A stretch of 64,000 bases of DNA from positions 1 to 64,000 of the forward strand of contig SFKZ01000005.1 of NCBI GenBank assembly GCA_004553595.1. Direction: 5' to 3'. The DNA is from Methanobrevibacter ruminantium (GTDB taxonomy: Archaea > Methanobacteriota > Methanobacteria > Methanobacteriales > Methanobacteriaceae). The stretch's first letter is position 1, and every line of letters begins with the position of its first letter. The translations under genes and the position numbers were made by a program. Below the pieces are notes generated by a model, which did not search any database, was not told the origin of the DNA, and was given only the letters and a program-made list of their open reading frames with translations. Shown here in pieces: positions 18,179 to 25,683 of the stretch.

Positions 18179-19600
18179 ATGAGTTTCTTAGAAGAACTAC
18201 AAAAAGAAACTGGTAAATCTTATACAGAGAATGGCGCAGCTACAAATAAAAGTAGCTTTAATCATTGTCTGGATTTTTTTGCATTAGCAGCTTCAATGAG
18301 AGAAAATCCTCAAGATGCTGTTAAACTATTTGAAAAAGCATTTTTTGAAGATAAACAAACAGCTATAAGAATTTTATTCTGGATTCGTGATATTAGAGGT
18401 GGACAAGGTGAAAGAGAAATCTTTAGAAAATGTTTAAATCATTTAATAGATTTAGACATGTCTACATATGAAAAAATTCTAAAATATATTCCAGAATATG
18501 GTCGATGGGACGACATGATTTGTGATAGAAAACATGTCAATGTTTATTCAGATAAGGTAATAGAAATTATTTCTCTTCAACTAAACAAAGATTTGATGTC
18601 TGAAACTCCATCTCTTCTTGCTAAATGGTTGCCTTCTGAAAATGCTAGTTCAAAGATTACGAGAGAAAATGCTTCTATATTAATTGAAAGACTTGGAATG
18701 ACTCCTAAACAATATAGAAAAATTCTTTCTAAACTTCGTAAGAAAATTCATTTGCTTGAACAAGACATGTCAAAGAACAAATGGAATGAAATTAAATATG
18801 ATAAGTTGCCAAGCCAAGCTTTCAGAAAACATATTTCTGCATTTAATCGTCATGATGAAGACAGATTTAAGTCTTACTTAGAAAATGTTCATGAAGGAAA
18901 AGAAAAGCTAAACACTTCAACTTTAACTACAGAAGAAGTATTTGACACAATTAAAACAGATTCAAAAGCATCAAATGTAATTTGGGAGTCATTAGAAAAT
19001 TTTGTTCCAGAAGATTTGAACGCAATTGTAGTTGCTGATGTTTCTGGCTCTATGAGTGGACGTCCTCTTAAAATTTGCACATCATTAGCACTTTATTTTG
19101 CAGAACACAACAAAGGACAGTTTGCAAATAAATTTATTACATTTAGTGAACACCCAGAATTAGTAGAAGTTCTAGGTGATACTCTTGAACAAAAACTAAG
19201 AAATATAGAAACTGCTGATTGGGGAATGAATACTAATCTTGAAGCTGTATTTAATCTTTTGTTAATAGCTGCTGAAAATTCAACTAAAGAAGAAATTCCT
19301 AAAGTCATTTACATAATTTCAGATATGGAATTTGACTGCTGTGTTGAAAATGCAAATGATACAATTTTTGAAAATGCAAGAAAGAAATGGAATGAAAAAG
19401 GATTTGAACTTCCTACAGTTGTGTTTTGGAATGTTGCAGCAAGAAATATTCAAACTGCAGCGACTAAGTTTGACAAAAACGTCTCATTAATTAGTGGTTC
19501 AAATCAAACTTCATTTAAATTAGCTTTTGAAAATAAAACTCCAATTGATTTAATGAATGAAACAGTAAATAGTGAAAGATATTCTCAAATTATTATTTAA
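18179..19600 (+). CDS. Ro60/TROVE-like DUF2828-family protein (HEAT-like repeats plus vWA)
   Basis: 473 residues; the ATG at 18179 follows GGAGG by 4 nt (an in-frame ATG at 18161 has no site). The N-terminus has TENGAATNKSS and CLDFFALAASMR, and helical repeats fill residues 30-260 (IRILFWIRDIRGGQGERE, PEYGRWDDMI, LLAKWLPS). A von Willebrand A domain follows: DVSGSMSGRPLKI near residue 286 (MIDAS), KFITFSE, DWGMNTNLEAVF and IYIISDMEFD. This is the DUF2828 arrangement, structurally like Ro60, which binds misfolded RNAs and Y RNAs. Two tRNA-like RNAs sit directly upstream, and tRNA-Arg and a metallophosphoesterase follow. An RNA-chaperone or repair role is inferred. Confidence 0.8.
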   Translation: MSFLEELQKETGKSYTENGAATNKSSFNHCLDFFALAASMRENPQDAVKLFEKAFFEDKQTAIRILFWIRDIRGGQGEREIFRKCLNHLIDLDMSTYEKILKYIPEYGRWDDMICDRKHVNVYSDKVIEIISLQLNKDLMSETPSLLAKWLPSENASSKITRENASILIERLGMTPKQYRKILSKLRKKIHLLEQDMSKNKWNEIKYDKLPSQAFRKHISAFNRHDEDRFKSYLENVHEGKEKLNTSTLTTEEVFDTIKTDSKASNVIWESLENFVPEDLNAIVVADVSGSMSGRPLKICTSLALYFAEHNKGQFANKFITFSEHPELVEVLGDTLEQKLRNIETADWGMNTNLEAVFNLLLIAAENSTKEEIPKVIYIISDMEFDCCVENANDTIFENARKKWNEKGFELPTVVFWNVAARNIQTAATKFDKNVSLISGSNQTSFKLAFENKTPIDLMNETVNSERYSQIII

Positions 19601-19605
19601 TAGTA

Positions 19606-19634
19606 TTTACTTTTTTAAAATAATAATTTAAAAT
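19606..19634 (+). promoter_or_regulatory. Promoter (TTTACT-17-TAAAAT)
   Basis: AGTATTTACTTTTTT box, spacer 17, TAAAAT; drives tRNA-Arg and the two genes after it. Confidence 0.65.
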
Positions 19635-19704
19635 AAAAATATAACTTAATACAAGATAATATTTAAATAGCTTAAAACTCCGCACTCTAAGTATTAAGTT
19701 ATAT

Positions 19705-19781
19705 GTCCCCATAGCTCAATTGGATAGAGCATTTCTCTTCTAAAGAAAAGGTTGTCGGTTCGAGTCCAACTGGGGATGCCA
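19705..19781 (+). tRNA. tRNA-Arg (TCT)
   Basis: Full cloverleaf: acceptor GTCCCCA/TGGGGAT, D-stem GCTC/GAGC, anticodon arm TTTCT-CTTCTAA-AGAAA, T-arm GTCGG-TTCGAGT-CCAAC, G then encoded CCA. Reads AGA, frequent here. The ribosome site of the next gene starts one base after CCA, so tRNA processing would set that mRNA's 5' end. Confidence 0.95.
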
Positions 19782-19791
19782 CAGGAGAAAT

Positions 19792-20328
19792 ATGAAAAAA
19801 GTTTTATCTAAAGATGAATTTTGCAGTTATTTAGATAATGTTTTAAAAAGAGAAAAGAACGCAGAAACACTATCTAAAGCACTTCAAATATATGCGAATG
19901 ACAAAGAATTTACTGGTTTTACTGAAAACAGTGATTTTGACATAGAATTTTTAGAAACTTTATTAGAAGATGAAAATCATTGGATAAGTTGGTGGTTCTA
20001 TGAAGCTAAACAGAATCCTAAAAAATACAGAGTTGAATTCAATGGTATTAAATATGTAATTGAGTCTCCATCAGATTTATATGATTTTCTATTTCAAGAA
20101 AATAATGAAGAGAAAAATCCTTATTATGAAGGTGGAATTCTTTGCATAGACACAATAAATAGAATGATTAATCAAGGCAAAAATACTATTGAAAAAAGAG
20201 AAAAAGAAGGAAAATCAACTGAAAAATTAAATAGCTATGTTGCTCTTTTGAAAATGGCTAAATCAATGATGATTAATGACTTATCGATGATAGGAAATCT
20301 CTATTTAGTAGAAAATGAAGAGAAATAA
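19792..20328 (+). CDS. Hypothetical protein in the RNA-related cluster
   Basis: 178 residues with AGGAG directly after the tRNA-Arg CCA end. Two charged helical halves flank a W-rich patch (HWISWWFYEA) and a PYYEGGI motif. I do not recognise it. It overlaps the phosphoesterase start by 14 nt, so the two are co-translated and may work together. Confidence 0.7.
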   Translation: MKKVLSKDEFCSYLDNVLKREKNAETLSKALQIYANDKEFTGFTENSDFDIEFLETLLEDENHWISWWFYEAKQNPKKYRVEFNGIKYVIESPSDLYDFLFQENNEEKNPYYEGGILCIDTINRMINQGKNTIEKREKEGKSTEKLNSYVALLKMAKSMMINDLSMIGNLYLVENEEK

Positions 20329-21091
20329 AAAATGTTTTTTAGTCTGCGGTGATTTGCATACAAAATATGACATATTTTTAAAAGCAATAAATAAGTTTGA
20401 AACTGAAAAATTCGATAAGATTATTTTTTTAGGTGATTATTGTGATGACTGGAATGAATCTCCTGAATCATCTAGAGAGCTTCTAGAACACTTAATAGAA
20501 TTCAAGAATAAGTATCATAATCAATGCATTCTTTTATTAGGAAATCATGATTTATCAGAATGGTTTGGTGGAGATTTTAAATGTTCAGGATATAATTCTA
20601 TTACACATTTAATATGCAAAGATTTATTTGATAAAAATGAAAATTTATTTCAGATAGCATATCCTTATAAAAATTGGTTATTTACTCATGCAGGAGTTCA
20701 TAATTCATGGCTAAAAGATATTAGCCTATTAGATGAAGAGTTTAAAGAAATGAAATATCCTTATAGAATAAGTGCTGAACTAAATTTAAGCTTATCTGAA
20801 AGAAACAATAACATCAAATATAATAGATTATTTAAAGCATTAAATTCTGTTGGTGGATATCGAGGAGGATTTAGTTCACCTTCTCCAGTATGGACAGATT
20901 ATAAAGAACTGATTTCAAATCCTGCTCCACATATAAATCAAGTTGTTGGTCACACTCCAGTCAAAACAATAATTTCTCATACAATAAAAAGAGAAAACAA
21001 AAAAGACATTCTCTATTTTTGTGATACTCATTCAACATATACAAATGGAGAAAACATTGGAGATAATTCTTTTCTTGAACTTGAGATTTAG
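20315..21091 (+). CDS. Calcineurin-like metallophosphoesterase
   Basis: 258 residues. Metal-binding motifs occur in order: GDLH (near residue 13), GDYCDDW, GNHD, THAGVH and a final GHTPV. This is the di-metal phosphatase superfamily that includes protein phosphatases, Ap4A hydrolases and nucleic-acid end-processing enzymes. The family does not fix the substrate. Its position behind a Ro60-like gene and a tRNA makes an RNA-end or nucleotide phosphatase plausible, as inference. Overlaps the preceding gene; a phage promoter follows the stop. Confidence 0.8.
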   Translation: MKRNKKCFLVCGDLHTKYDIFLKAINKFETEKFDKIIFLGDYCDDWNESPESSRELLEHLIEFKNKYHNQCILLLGNHDLSEWFGGDFKCSGYNSITHLICKDLFDKNENLFQIAYPYKNWLFTHAGVHNSWLKDISLLDEEFKEMKYPYRISAELNLSLSERNNNIKYNRLFKALNSVGGYRGGFSSPSPVWTDYKELISNPAPHINQVVGHTPVKTIISHTIKRENKKDILYFCDTHSTYTNGENIGDNSFLELEI

Positions 21092-21093
21092 TA

Positions 21094-21122
21094 TTTACTT
21101 TTTTAGATAAAAAGTATATAAT
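21094..21122 (+). promoter_or_regulatory. Promoter (TTTACT-17-TATAAT)
   Basis: GTATTTACTTTTTT box and perfect TATAAT; drives the accessory genes from 21150. Confidence 0.7.
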
Positions 21123-21149
21123 TTTTATAAATAAAATAAAAGGAGATAT

Positions 21150-21284
21150 ATGGAAGAAGAATCAGAAAAAGCATACGACATTGGATATAAAGAAGGAGCA
21201 GAAGAAGTCATTAACCGAGTATCAAAATGGTTAGATGATTATACAATTCAGTCTCTAAGGGAACAATTTTTAGGTGAAGAATGA
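21150..21284 (+). CDS. Small acidic protein
   Basis: 44 residues with AGGAG before the ATG and a promoter close upstream. Acidic helix (MEEESEKAYDIGYKEGAEE). Unknown function; context supports it as the first gene of the accessory operon. Confidence 0.55.
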   Translation: MEEESEKAYDIGYKEGAEEVINRVSKWLDDYTIQSLREQFLGEE

Positions 21285-21313
21285 AAAATCTTTGTAGAGA
21301 AGGAATAATATAA

Positions 21314-21901
21314 ATGAAACGATACAAGCTAAAGAAAGACTTACCAACATTCAAGGCAGGAGATATTTTCTACCTTAGTGATACTGGAAATCTCTTTGAT
21401 AGGAATTTTTTGCATGCTAAAAGTAGCAATATTGTTTATAGTTTTAAAGAGATAGAAAAATTCCCAAACATCTTGACAGACTGGTTCGAGGAAATTAAAG
21501 AGCCAACTCGCTGGGAGCCAGAGCTGGGGCACGATTATTATTATATAAGCGGTGTTGGTCATGTATATGATGATACCTGGGCTAATGGCTCTCCTATTGA
21601 CAACAGTAGATTCGAGATTGGCAACTGCTTCCATACCAAAGAAGAAACCGAGCAAGTAGTAGAATATCTCAAAGCACTCGCCGTGGTAAGAGGAGATGCA
21701 ACAAGCAAGTTTGCAAAAGGCTGTAGAAATTGGCGTGTATATTATGATTCAGTTTACAACTATTTAGCTATAGAATCAAATTTTTCTGACATTAATAACG
21801 GTATTTTCGGTTTGCCATATTTTGCAACAGAAGATGACGCACAAATGTCGATTGAGAAACATAGGAATGAATGGCTTACAATTTTCGGAATTGAGGAGTA
21901 A
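21314..21901 (+). CDS. Conserved phage/Saccharibacteria-type hypothetical protein
   Basis: 195 residues with GGAA-type site upstream. The layout KRYKLKKDLPTFKAGDIF, FPNILTDWFEEIKEP, then YYYISGVG and GNCFHTKEETEQVVEYLKAL recalls a family seen in gut phages and Saccharibacteria-like genomes, with no known role to me. Base composition is clearly GC-richer than neighbours, marking the start of an acquired block. Confidence 0.6.
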   Translation: MKRYKLKKDLPTFKAGDIFYLSDTGNLFDRNFLHAKSSNIVYSFKEIEKFPNILTDWFEEIKEPTRWEPELGHDYYYISGVGHVYDDTWANGSPIDNSRFEIGNCFHTKEETEQVVEYLKALAVVRGDATSKFAKGCRNWRVYYDSVYNYLAIESNFSDINNGIFGLPYFATEDDAQMSIEKHRNEWLTIFGIEE

Positions 21902-21903
21902 AA

Positions 21904-22293
21904 ATGAAGGCAAGAGTGATTAAAGAATGGGAAATGTATGGCATAACCCATAAAGTAGGCGAGATTATGAATATCACATTACATAGTCCTGGTGGACTAC
22001 CGATGATTAGTGACAGAGACGCGTTCTTACTTGACAACGGATTCATTGAGGAAATCAAAGAACCACTCATAAAAGACGCAGGAGCGAGAGATGTTATGCG
22101 GCTGTGGGCAAAAGTAAATCGTATTCCAACCAACGCCACCACTATCGAATACCATTTTGTGGAATCTCTGTGCGGAACAGAATCGGAGTTTTGGGACAAC
22201 AATTTACACATAATGTTTTATGGAAAGATAGCCCCAAACGCTGTTCACGGCAAAATCTATACAATCGACGAACTATGCGGAGAGGAAGAATGA
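21904..22293 (+). CDS. Hypothetical accessory protein
   Basis: 129 residues, starting 2 nt after the previous stop with GAGGAG just before. The first 55 residues repeat the theme of the preceding protein (valine/isoleucine-rich, KVGEIMNI, NGFIEEIKEP), so a shared small beta domain is likely. Ends in TGA overlapping the next ATG. Unknown function. Confidence 0.6.
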   Translation: MKARVIKEWEMYGITHKVGEIMNITLHSPGGLPMISDRDAFLLDNGFIEEIKEPLIKDAGARDVMRLWAKVNRIPTNATTIEYHFVESLCGTESEFWDNNLHIMFYGKIAPNAVHGKIYTIDELCGEEE

Positions 22294-22544
22294 GTTGGGC
22301 TGAAGTAAAGTCAAAACAAGCAGAAAATATCGCCAAGTTATATGAGAAGGACACAGACGACTGGTTTCTACAATCGCAGATGAATAGACCAGAAGAAGAA
22401 CGAACAGGTTTTGCGCCGAATGACGGTAAGTGCTATTACTGCAACAAAGCAATTTGTGAAGGAGAGAAAGCCATCACGGCCGAATCATTAGGTGATGGCA
22501 TTATCACAGGTTGTCCATATTGCCATAGAAGTTATTGTGATTAG
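22290..22544 (+). CDS. Small zinc-ribbon protein
   Basis: 84 residues from the ATG that overlaps the previous stop (ATGA). The C-terminal half has CYYCNKAICEG and GCPYCHRSYCD: two CxxC-type knuckles that should bind zinc. The N-terminal half is a charged helix. Probably a nucleic-acid or protein-binding accessory factor; the target is unknown. Part of the GC-richer block. Confidence 0.6.
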   Translation: MSWAEVKSKQAENIAKLYEKDTDDWFLQSQMNRPEEERTGFAPNDGKCYYCNKAICEGEKAITAESLGDGIITGCPYCHRSYCD

Positions 22545-22552
22545 GAGGAAGA

Positions 22553-22792
22553 ATGAAAACTGAAGAGTTTGTATTGCAACTAGCAGATTCATATGACCAC
22601 GACTATATTGAAGTTCGTTTAACAGATGGCGGATATTCAACTAGCAGTTATATGAATGGCGTTGAGCATTATGACACACTGAAACTCGCAAGATTAGCAG
22701 TTGAAGCATTCCATTGCAGATATAATAAACCAATCAAGATTATTCGAATTGTTTTAGAAGAAGTTGAAACTATTAATAAGGAGAAAAAATAA
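22553..22792 (+). CDS. Hypothetical accessory protein
   Basis: 79 residues with AGGAGGAAG before the ATG. Mixed alpha/beta sequence with SYDHDYIEVRLTDGGYST; no recognised motif. Its TAA overlaps the next ATG (TAATG), so the two are coupled. Confidence 0.6.
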   Translation: MKTEEFVLQLADSYDHDYIEVRLTDGGYSTSSYMNGVEHYDTLKLARLAVEAFHCRYNKPIKIIRIVLEEVETINKEKK

Positions 22793-23019
22793 TGCTTTAT
22801 ATATTATCTCAAATAGCTGGCTGGATAGCAACGTTTCTAAGAGCTGGAGGAATGCTAGCTAAAGAACCAATGACTATTAAATTATTAGTTAGTGCAGGCA
22901 ATTTGGGGTGGCTAATCTCTGGAATATTGACAGCGAATGTCCCGTTAGTCGTTAGCAATGGCCTGTGTCTAATCATCATGGTAGTGGAATTAATAAGAAA
23001 AGGTGGTGTGAAGAAGTAA
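22792..23019 (+). CDS. Small membrane protein, YgjV-like
   Basis: 75 residues, mostly two or three hydrophobic helices (ILSQIAGWIATFL, NLGWLISGIL, VVSNGLCLIIMVVELI). The pattern resembles small YgjV/PQ-loop-like inner-membrane proteins; a second such protein lies at 26175. Function unknown; superinfection or membrane modification is possible but unproven. Confidence 0.55.
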   Translation: MLYILSQIAGWIATFLRAGGMLAKEPMTIKLLVSAGNLGWLISGILTANVPLVVSNGLCLIIMVVELIRKGGVKK

Positions 23020-23059
23020 AACATGTTACGTCCAATATTTAAATAGAAATGGAAGAAGA

Positions 23060-23458
23060 ATGAGAGCATTAAAGTTTAGGACGTGGATTAAGAATTACAA
23101 TTGTTATGCTGATGTCTTAGGATTCGAACAAGGTAGGTTATTCGTTCAATTCCAAAGTGGCGAACGTTCACAGCGCAGGCTTTACGTTCCTATCGAAGAT
23201 TGTGTTCTTGAGCAATACACTGGTCTTAAAGATAAGAACGGCAAAGAGATTTATGAAGGAGATATATTAGGCGGTATATGGGAAGGTGGGTTCATATCTT
23301 GGTGTGATAAGTGCAAGCAACTCCAATACCACATATTGACACATGGGTGCATGGCCTGTTTAGGCGATGTTCAATGGTATGAGTTAGTCAATGACAACGG
23401 TAAGTTAGAAGTCGTCGGAAATGTTCACGAAAATGATAATTTGTTGGAGAAGAAATGA
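23060..23458 (+). CDS. YopX-family protein
   Basis: 132 residues. The opening ALKFRTWIKNYNCY and the central EQYTGLKDKNGKEIYEGDIL are the hallmark of the YopX family, common in phages of Gram-positive and gut bacteria, function unknown. A CxxC and a GC-rich codon pattern (CGC, GGC) place it in the acquired block. Its stop overlaps the next small gene. Confidence 0.8.
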   Translation: MRALKFRTWIKNYNCYADVLGFEQGRLFVQFQSGERSQRRLYVPIEDCVLEQYTGLKDKNGKEIYEGDILGGIWEGGFISWCDKCKQLQYHILTHGCMACLGDVQWYELVNDNGKLEVVGNVHENDNLLEKK

Positions 23459-23550
23459 ACAAAGAAATCAAAAATCTTATTGAAGAAGAAACAGAAAAAA
23501 GAATTGAAAGAATATTTGAGTTCAACTGGCGAAGAATATTTGGAGAATAG
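23455..23550 (+). CDS. Small charged peptide
   Basis: 31 residues starting at an ATGA overlap with the YopX gene. Helix rich in E, K and R (LIEEETEKRIERIFEF). Coupling supports translation; function unknown. Confidence 0.45.
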   Translation: MNKEIKNLIEEETEKRIERIFEFNWRRIFGE

Positions 23551-23554
23551 AAAA

Positions 23555-23650
23555 ATGAGTATCATTATAAAAGTTTGTTCAGTTTTATTAGTTATTGCTC
23601 TTTTAATAAATGCTATAAAATATGTTCTAAGTATAACGAAAGGAAAATAA
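23555..23650 (+). CDS. Small transmembrane peptide
   Basis: 31 residues, one hydrophobic helix (IIKVCSVLLVIALLINA) with a basic end. GGAG lies 8-11 nt upstream. Base use is AT-rich again, so the GC-richer block ends before it. Holin-like size, but it is far from the lysis genes. Confidence 0.45.
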   Translation: MSIIIKVCSVLLVIALLINAIKYVLSITKGK

Positions 23651-23851
23651 ATGAAAGCTATTGCAAAATTTATCGGAGATGAATATTGGAATCATGGACA
23701 AATATATGAAATAAAAGCAGAACTTGTATCTTGCAAAGGAAGAGGAAACGAAGAAATTGGTGGAATTATTCTCTTTGAAGGAAGCTTTGCAATTGTTTAT
23801 CATTCTCTTGAAAAATTCTTAAATGATTGGTTTATATTAGAATACAAGTAA
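23651..23851 (+). CDS. Hypothetical phage protein
   Basis: 66 residues with AAAGGA upstream, starting right after the previous stop. Small beta protein (AIAKFIGDEYWNHGQIYEI, FEGSFAIVYHSL) of a kind common among phage accessory genes; no known function. Confidence 0.6.
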   Translation: MKAIAKFIGDEYWNHGQIYEIKAELVSCKGRGNEEIGGIILFEGSFAIVYHSLEKFLNDWFILEYK

Positions 23852-23862
23852 AAGGACAATAA

Positions 23863-24231
23863 ATGAGAATCAAAAATCCAAGAACAGGTGAAATCGCTTA
23901 TATAGAAGATAAATTCAATCTTACAGATGCAGAAGGAAATATCATAAAAACAATCTCTTTAAATGAGCTAAAGAATTGGCAAAAATATGAAGAAGATATA
24001 AATCTAGATTCAAGTGAAATTCAATTCATTAAAAGCTGTCTAGAAAATCTACATGAATGTAAATTTAATAATATCACTCATATTTTAAGAGATGGTTCAT
24101 TATTAATATTCTGCACATATGAAGATGGAAAGATAGTATTTGTTGAAAATGCTCAAATTGTAGGCTTTAATAGAATGGAACAGAATGTAGTTTATTCTTT
24201 GAAAGAGCTTGGAATAGCCGGAAGTCTATGA
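23863..24231 (+). CDS. Hypothetical protein
   Basis: 122 residues with AAAGGA upstream. Begins with a small beta module (RIKNPRTGEIAYIEDKF) and continues as mixed alpha/beta. No recognised family. Last gene of the accessory operon; the promoter of the tRNA cluster follows directly. Confidence 0.6.
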   Translation: MRIKNPRTGEIAYIEDKFNLTDAEGNIIKTISLNELKNWQKYEEDINLDSSEIQFIKSCLENLHECKFNNITHILRDGSLLIFCTYEDGKIVFVENAQIVGFNRMEQNVVYSLKELGIAGSL

Positions 24232-24235
24232 AGTA

Positions 24236-24263
24236 TTTACTTTTTTGAAAAACGTGGTATGAT
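24236..24263 (+). promoter_or_regulatory. Promoter of the tRNA cluster (TTTACT-16-TATGAT)
   Basis: AAGTATTTACTTTTTT box, spacer 16, TATGAT. Expected start near 24270, at the first base of the structured leader. Confidence 0.65.
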
Positions 24264-24269
24264 GAATAT

Positions 24270-24473
24270 GGACTGAGTGAGAAAATGAAGCTTATCTATT
24301 CTCAGTCTGCCTAGTTATTGCAGATAAGCGCTTCACTAGGGGATTGCTTAGAACTCCATAATCTAAGACGTTTGTTAACATATCGTAAATTTGTTACGGA
24401 ACTCACAACACCGAAAGAAGTTGTGTCCTTTCTGGAACGAGAGACCTTTTGCTCCTTTCTTGTCTCTCGTCTT
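24270..24473 (+). ncRNA. Structured leader RNA of the tRNA cluster
   Basis: About 200 nt without a convincing ORF and dense in pairing: GACTGAG (24271-77) with CTCAGTC; CTTATCT inside that loop with AGATAAG further on, a possible pseudoknot; CTTAGA/TCTAAG; CGTAA/TTACG; CACAAC/GTTGTG; and ACGAGAGAC/GTCTCTCGT just before tRNA-Met. It could be a stable RNA, as phages encode beside tRNAs, or a processing leader. I tested it against tmRNA and RNase P RNA signatures and saw neither. Confidence 0.45.
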
Positions 24474-24549
24474 AGCGGAGAGAAGATTCAGTAATCTTAC
24501 TTGCCTCATAAACAAGTTAAAGTTGGTGCAACTCCAGCCTCCGCCACCA
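24474..24549 (+). tRNA. tRNA-Met-like (CAT)
   Basis: Acceptor AGCGGAG/CTCCGCC with an unpaired A1-C72, then ACCA. D-arm AAGAT/ATCTT with a 6-nt loop lacking GG; anticodon loop CTCATAA (CAT) with a C-A mismatch closing the loop; T-arm GTTGG-TGCAACT-CCAGC. The open first pair is initiator-like, but the anticodon stem lacks the three G-C pairs. Could be elongator Met or, with lysidine, Ile. Unusual elbow. Confidence 0.6.
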
Positions 24550-24574
24550 TATATACTACATGAAATATCTTCTC

Positions 24575-24607
24575 AGAAGCTCTCAGATGACTTCTGGTGA
24601 ACTTTAA
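24575..24607 (+). terminator. Degenerate member of the phage terminator family
   Basis: TCAGA-TGACT-TCTGG followed by TGAACTTT: like the TTCACCAGA hairpins but with a shortened stem and broken T-run. Probably read through into the next tRNAs. Bases 24575-98 recur almost exactly at 26076-99. Confidence 0.35.
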
Positions 24608-24629
24608 AAGCTAGTTTAATAAAATACAT

Positions 24630-24703
24630 TCCTCTGTAATTCAATGGTAGAATAGTCGGCTGTTAACCGATAAACACTGGTTCGAATCCAGTCGGAGGAG
24701 CCA
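24630..24703 (+). tRNA. tRNA-Asn (GTT)
   Basis: Acceptor TCCTCTG/CGGAGGA, D-arm ATTC/GAAT with GG, anticodon arm GTCGG-CTGTTAA-CCGAT, T-arm ACTGG-TTCGAAT-CCAGT, G, encoded CCA. Confidence 0.95.
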
Positions 24704-24705
24704 TT

Positions 24706-24780
24706 GGCCTCTTCGTCTAACGGTTAGGACACTAGGTTTTCATCCTGGCAATATGAGTTCAATTCTCGTAGAGGTCACCA
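24706..24780 (+). tRNA. tRNA-Glu (TTC)
   Basis: Acceptor GGCCTCT/AGAGGTC, anticodon arm CTAGG-TTTTCAT-CCTGG, T-arm with TTCAATT loop, A, encoded CCA. Reads GAA, very common in these genes. Confidence 0.95.
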
Positions 24781-24783
24781 AAT

Positions 24784-24856
24784 GCCACCTAAGCATTACG
24801 GTGATGCACCTCTCTTGTAAAGAGGAGATATCAGTTCAACTCTGATAGGTGGCTCC
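24784..24856 (+). tRNA. tRNA-Thr (TGT)
   Basis: Acceptor GCCACCT/AGGTGGC, anticodon arm CCTCT-CTTGTAA-AGAGG, T-arm ATCAG-TTCAACT-CTGAT, T, encoded CCA. Position 8 is A rather than the usual T. Confidence 0.93.
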
Positions 24857-24860
24857 AGAT

Positions 24861-24946
24861 AGTAGGGTGGCCGAGTGGTTGAAGGCACTGGTCTTGAAAA
24901 CCAGAAGGTTAACGCCTCGCAGGTTCGAATCCTGTCCCTACTGCCA
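24861..24946 (+). tRNA. tRNA-Ser (TGA)
   Basis: Acceptor AGTAGGG/CCCTACT, anticodon arm CTGGT-CTTGAAA-ACCAG, long variable arm, T-arm GCAGG-TTCGAAT-CCTGT, G, encoded CCA. Anticodon TGA reads UCA codons; it is not a UGA suppressor. Confidence 0.95.
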
Positions 24947-24949
24947 TAT

Positions 24950-25036
24950 GTCGAGGTAATCCGTTAAAGAGGAGGGAGAGACTGTAAATCTCTTGTCGTT
25001 ATGACTCGCTAGGAGCATTACCTAGACTCGGCACCA
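24950..25036 (+). tRNA. tRNA-Tyr-like (GTA) with unusual elbow
   Basis: Acceptor GTCGAGG/ACTCGGC with one inner mismatch, anticodon arm AGAGA-CTGTAAA-TCTCT, variable arm GTC-GTTAT-GAC, T-stem CTAGG/CCTAG but loop AGCATTA instead of TTCRANY, then A and encoded CCA. The D-loop also lacks the GG pair. Long variable arm and GTA fit Tyr. Loss of both elbow partners is odd; it may be decaying or a mimic. Confidence 0.65.
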
Positions 25037-25054
25037 AATGAATCTAAGAAAATA

Positions 25055-25083
25055 TTTACTTTTCTTATTTTTTTGTTTAAAAT
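25055..25083 (+). promoter_or_regulatory. Promoter inside the tRNA cluster (TTTACT-17-TAAAAT)
   Basis: AATATTTACTTTTC box, spacer 17, TAAAAT; precedes tRNA-Ile by 9 nt, giving the last two tRNAs and following genes their own start. Confidence 0.6.
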
Positions 25084-25092
25084 ATATCTTAT

Positions 25093-25167
25093 AGAGGATT
25101 AGCTCATCGGTTAGAGCATGCGTCTTATACACGCCAGAGAATAGTTCGATTCTATTATCCTCTACCA
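25093..25167 (+). tRNA. tRNA-Ile (TAT)
   Basis: Acceptor AGAGGAT/ATCCTCT, D-arm GCTC/GAGC, anticodon arm TGCGT-CTTATAC-ACGCC (outer pair mismatched), T-arm AATAG-TTCGATT-CTATT, A, encoded CCA. Reads AUA, a codon enriched in AT-rich phage genes. Confidence 0.92.
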
Positions 25168-25254
25168 GCTCGAATGGCGGAATCGGTATACGCGGAAGAC
25201 TTAAAATCTTCTTCTCGAAAGAGAATGAGAGTTCAAATCTCTCTTCGAGCACCA
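25168..25254 (+). tRNA. tRNA-Leu (TAA)
   Basis: Directly abuts tRNA-Ile. Acceptor GCTCGAA/TTCGAGC, anticodon arm GAAGA-CTTAAAA-TCTTC, long variable arm, T-arm GAGAG-TTCAAAT-CTCTC, A, encoded CCA. Reads UUA. Confidence 0.95.
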
Positions 25255-25258
25255 ATCA

Positions 25259-25300
25259 AGGTGTAGAACAGTTGGAGTGTTCGCATTGCCTGGAACAAAG
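25259..25300 (+). pseudogene. Possible tRNA remnant
   Basis: After tRNA-Leu the sequence has a D-arm-like GAAC-AGTTGGA...GTTC and then CATTGCCTGGAACAAAG, like the anticodon region of a Ser (GGA) tRNA. There is no T-arm or acceptor 3' half; a coding gene starts instead. Probably the truncated end of the tRNA array. Confidence 0.3.
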
Positions 25301-25307
25301 ATGCTTT

Positions 25308-25682
25308 ATGTTGAAGTATAATAAATATTTAAGAAAAATCATCAAACCGTATGAATATCCATTAAAAGAGATTTCAGAGCAAGATACAATCGAAGATGAA
25401 ATTAGAGTATGCACTTGGAATCTAGATTATGCTTTAACATTGACTATGATTTCATATTTTAAAGCTTTTAAAGAATATATGATTGGTCATCCAATGGGAT
25501 ATGAAGAAATCAATTCTTTTGAAGATTGGGAAAAAATTATTGAAGAAATTATCTATGGTTTAGAATACTACGCTAAACACGGAAAAGACTGGACAAATAC
25601 AAAGAAATCAGCTAAAGCTTCTAAAAAACTAAGACATTCTCTTTATTTGATTTCAAAATACTATGAAAGTTTTTGGTGGTAA
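25308..25682 (+). CDS. Conserved phage hypothetical protein
   Basis: 124 residues from the ATG at 25308; the longer frame from 25272 runs back into the tRNA remnant and was not used. Sequence TWNLDYALTLTMISYFKAFKEY, then EEINSFEDWEKIIEEIIYGLEYY fits a family widespread in large phages (two helical repeats around a W/D core) of unknown function. It ends one base before the deaminase ATG. Confidence 0.65.
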   Translation: MLKYNKYLRKIIKPYEYPLKEISEQDTIEDEIRVCTWNLDYALTLTMISYFKAFKEYMIGHPMGYEEINSFEDWEKIIEEIIYGLEYYAKHGKDWTNTKKSAKASKKLRHSLYLISKYYESFWW

Positions 25683-25683
25683 C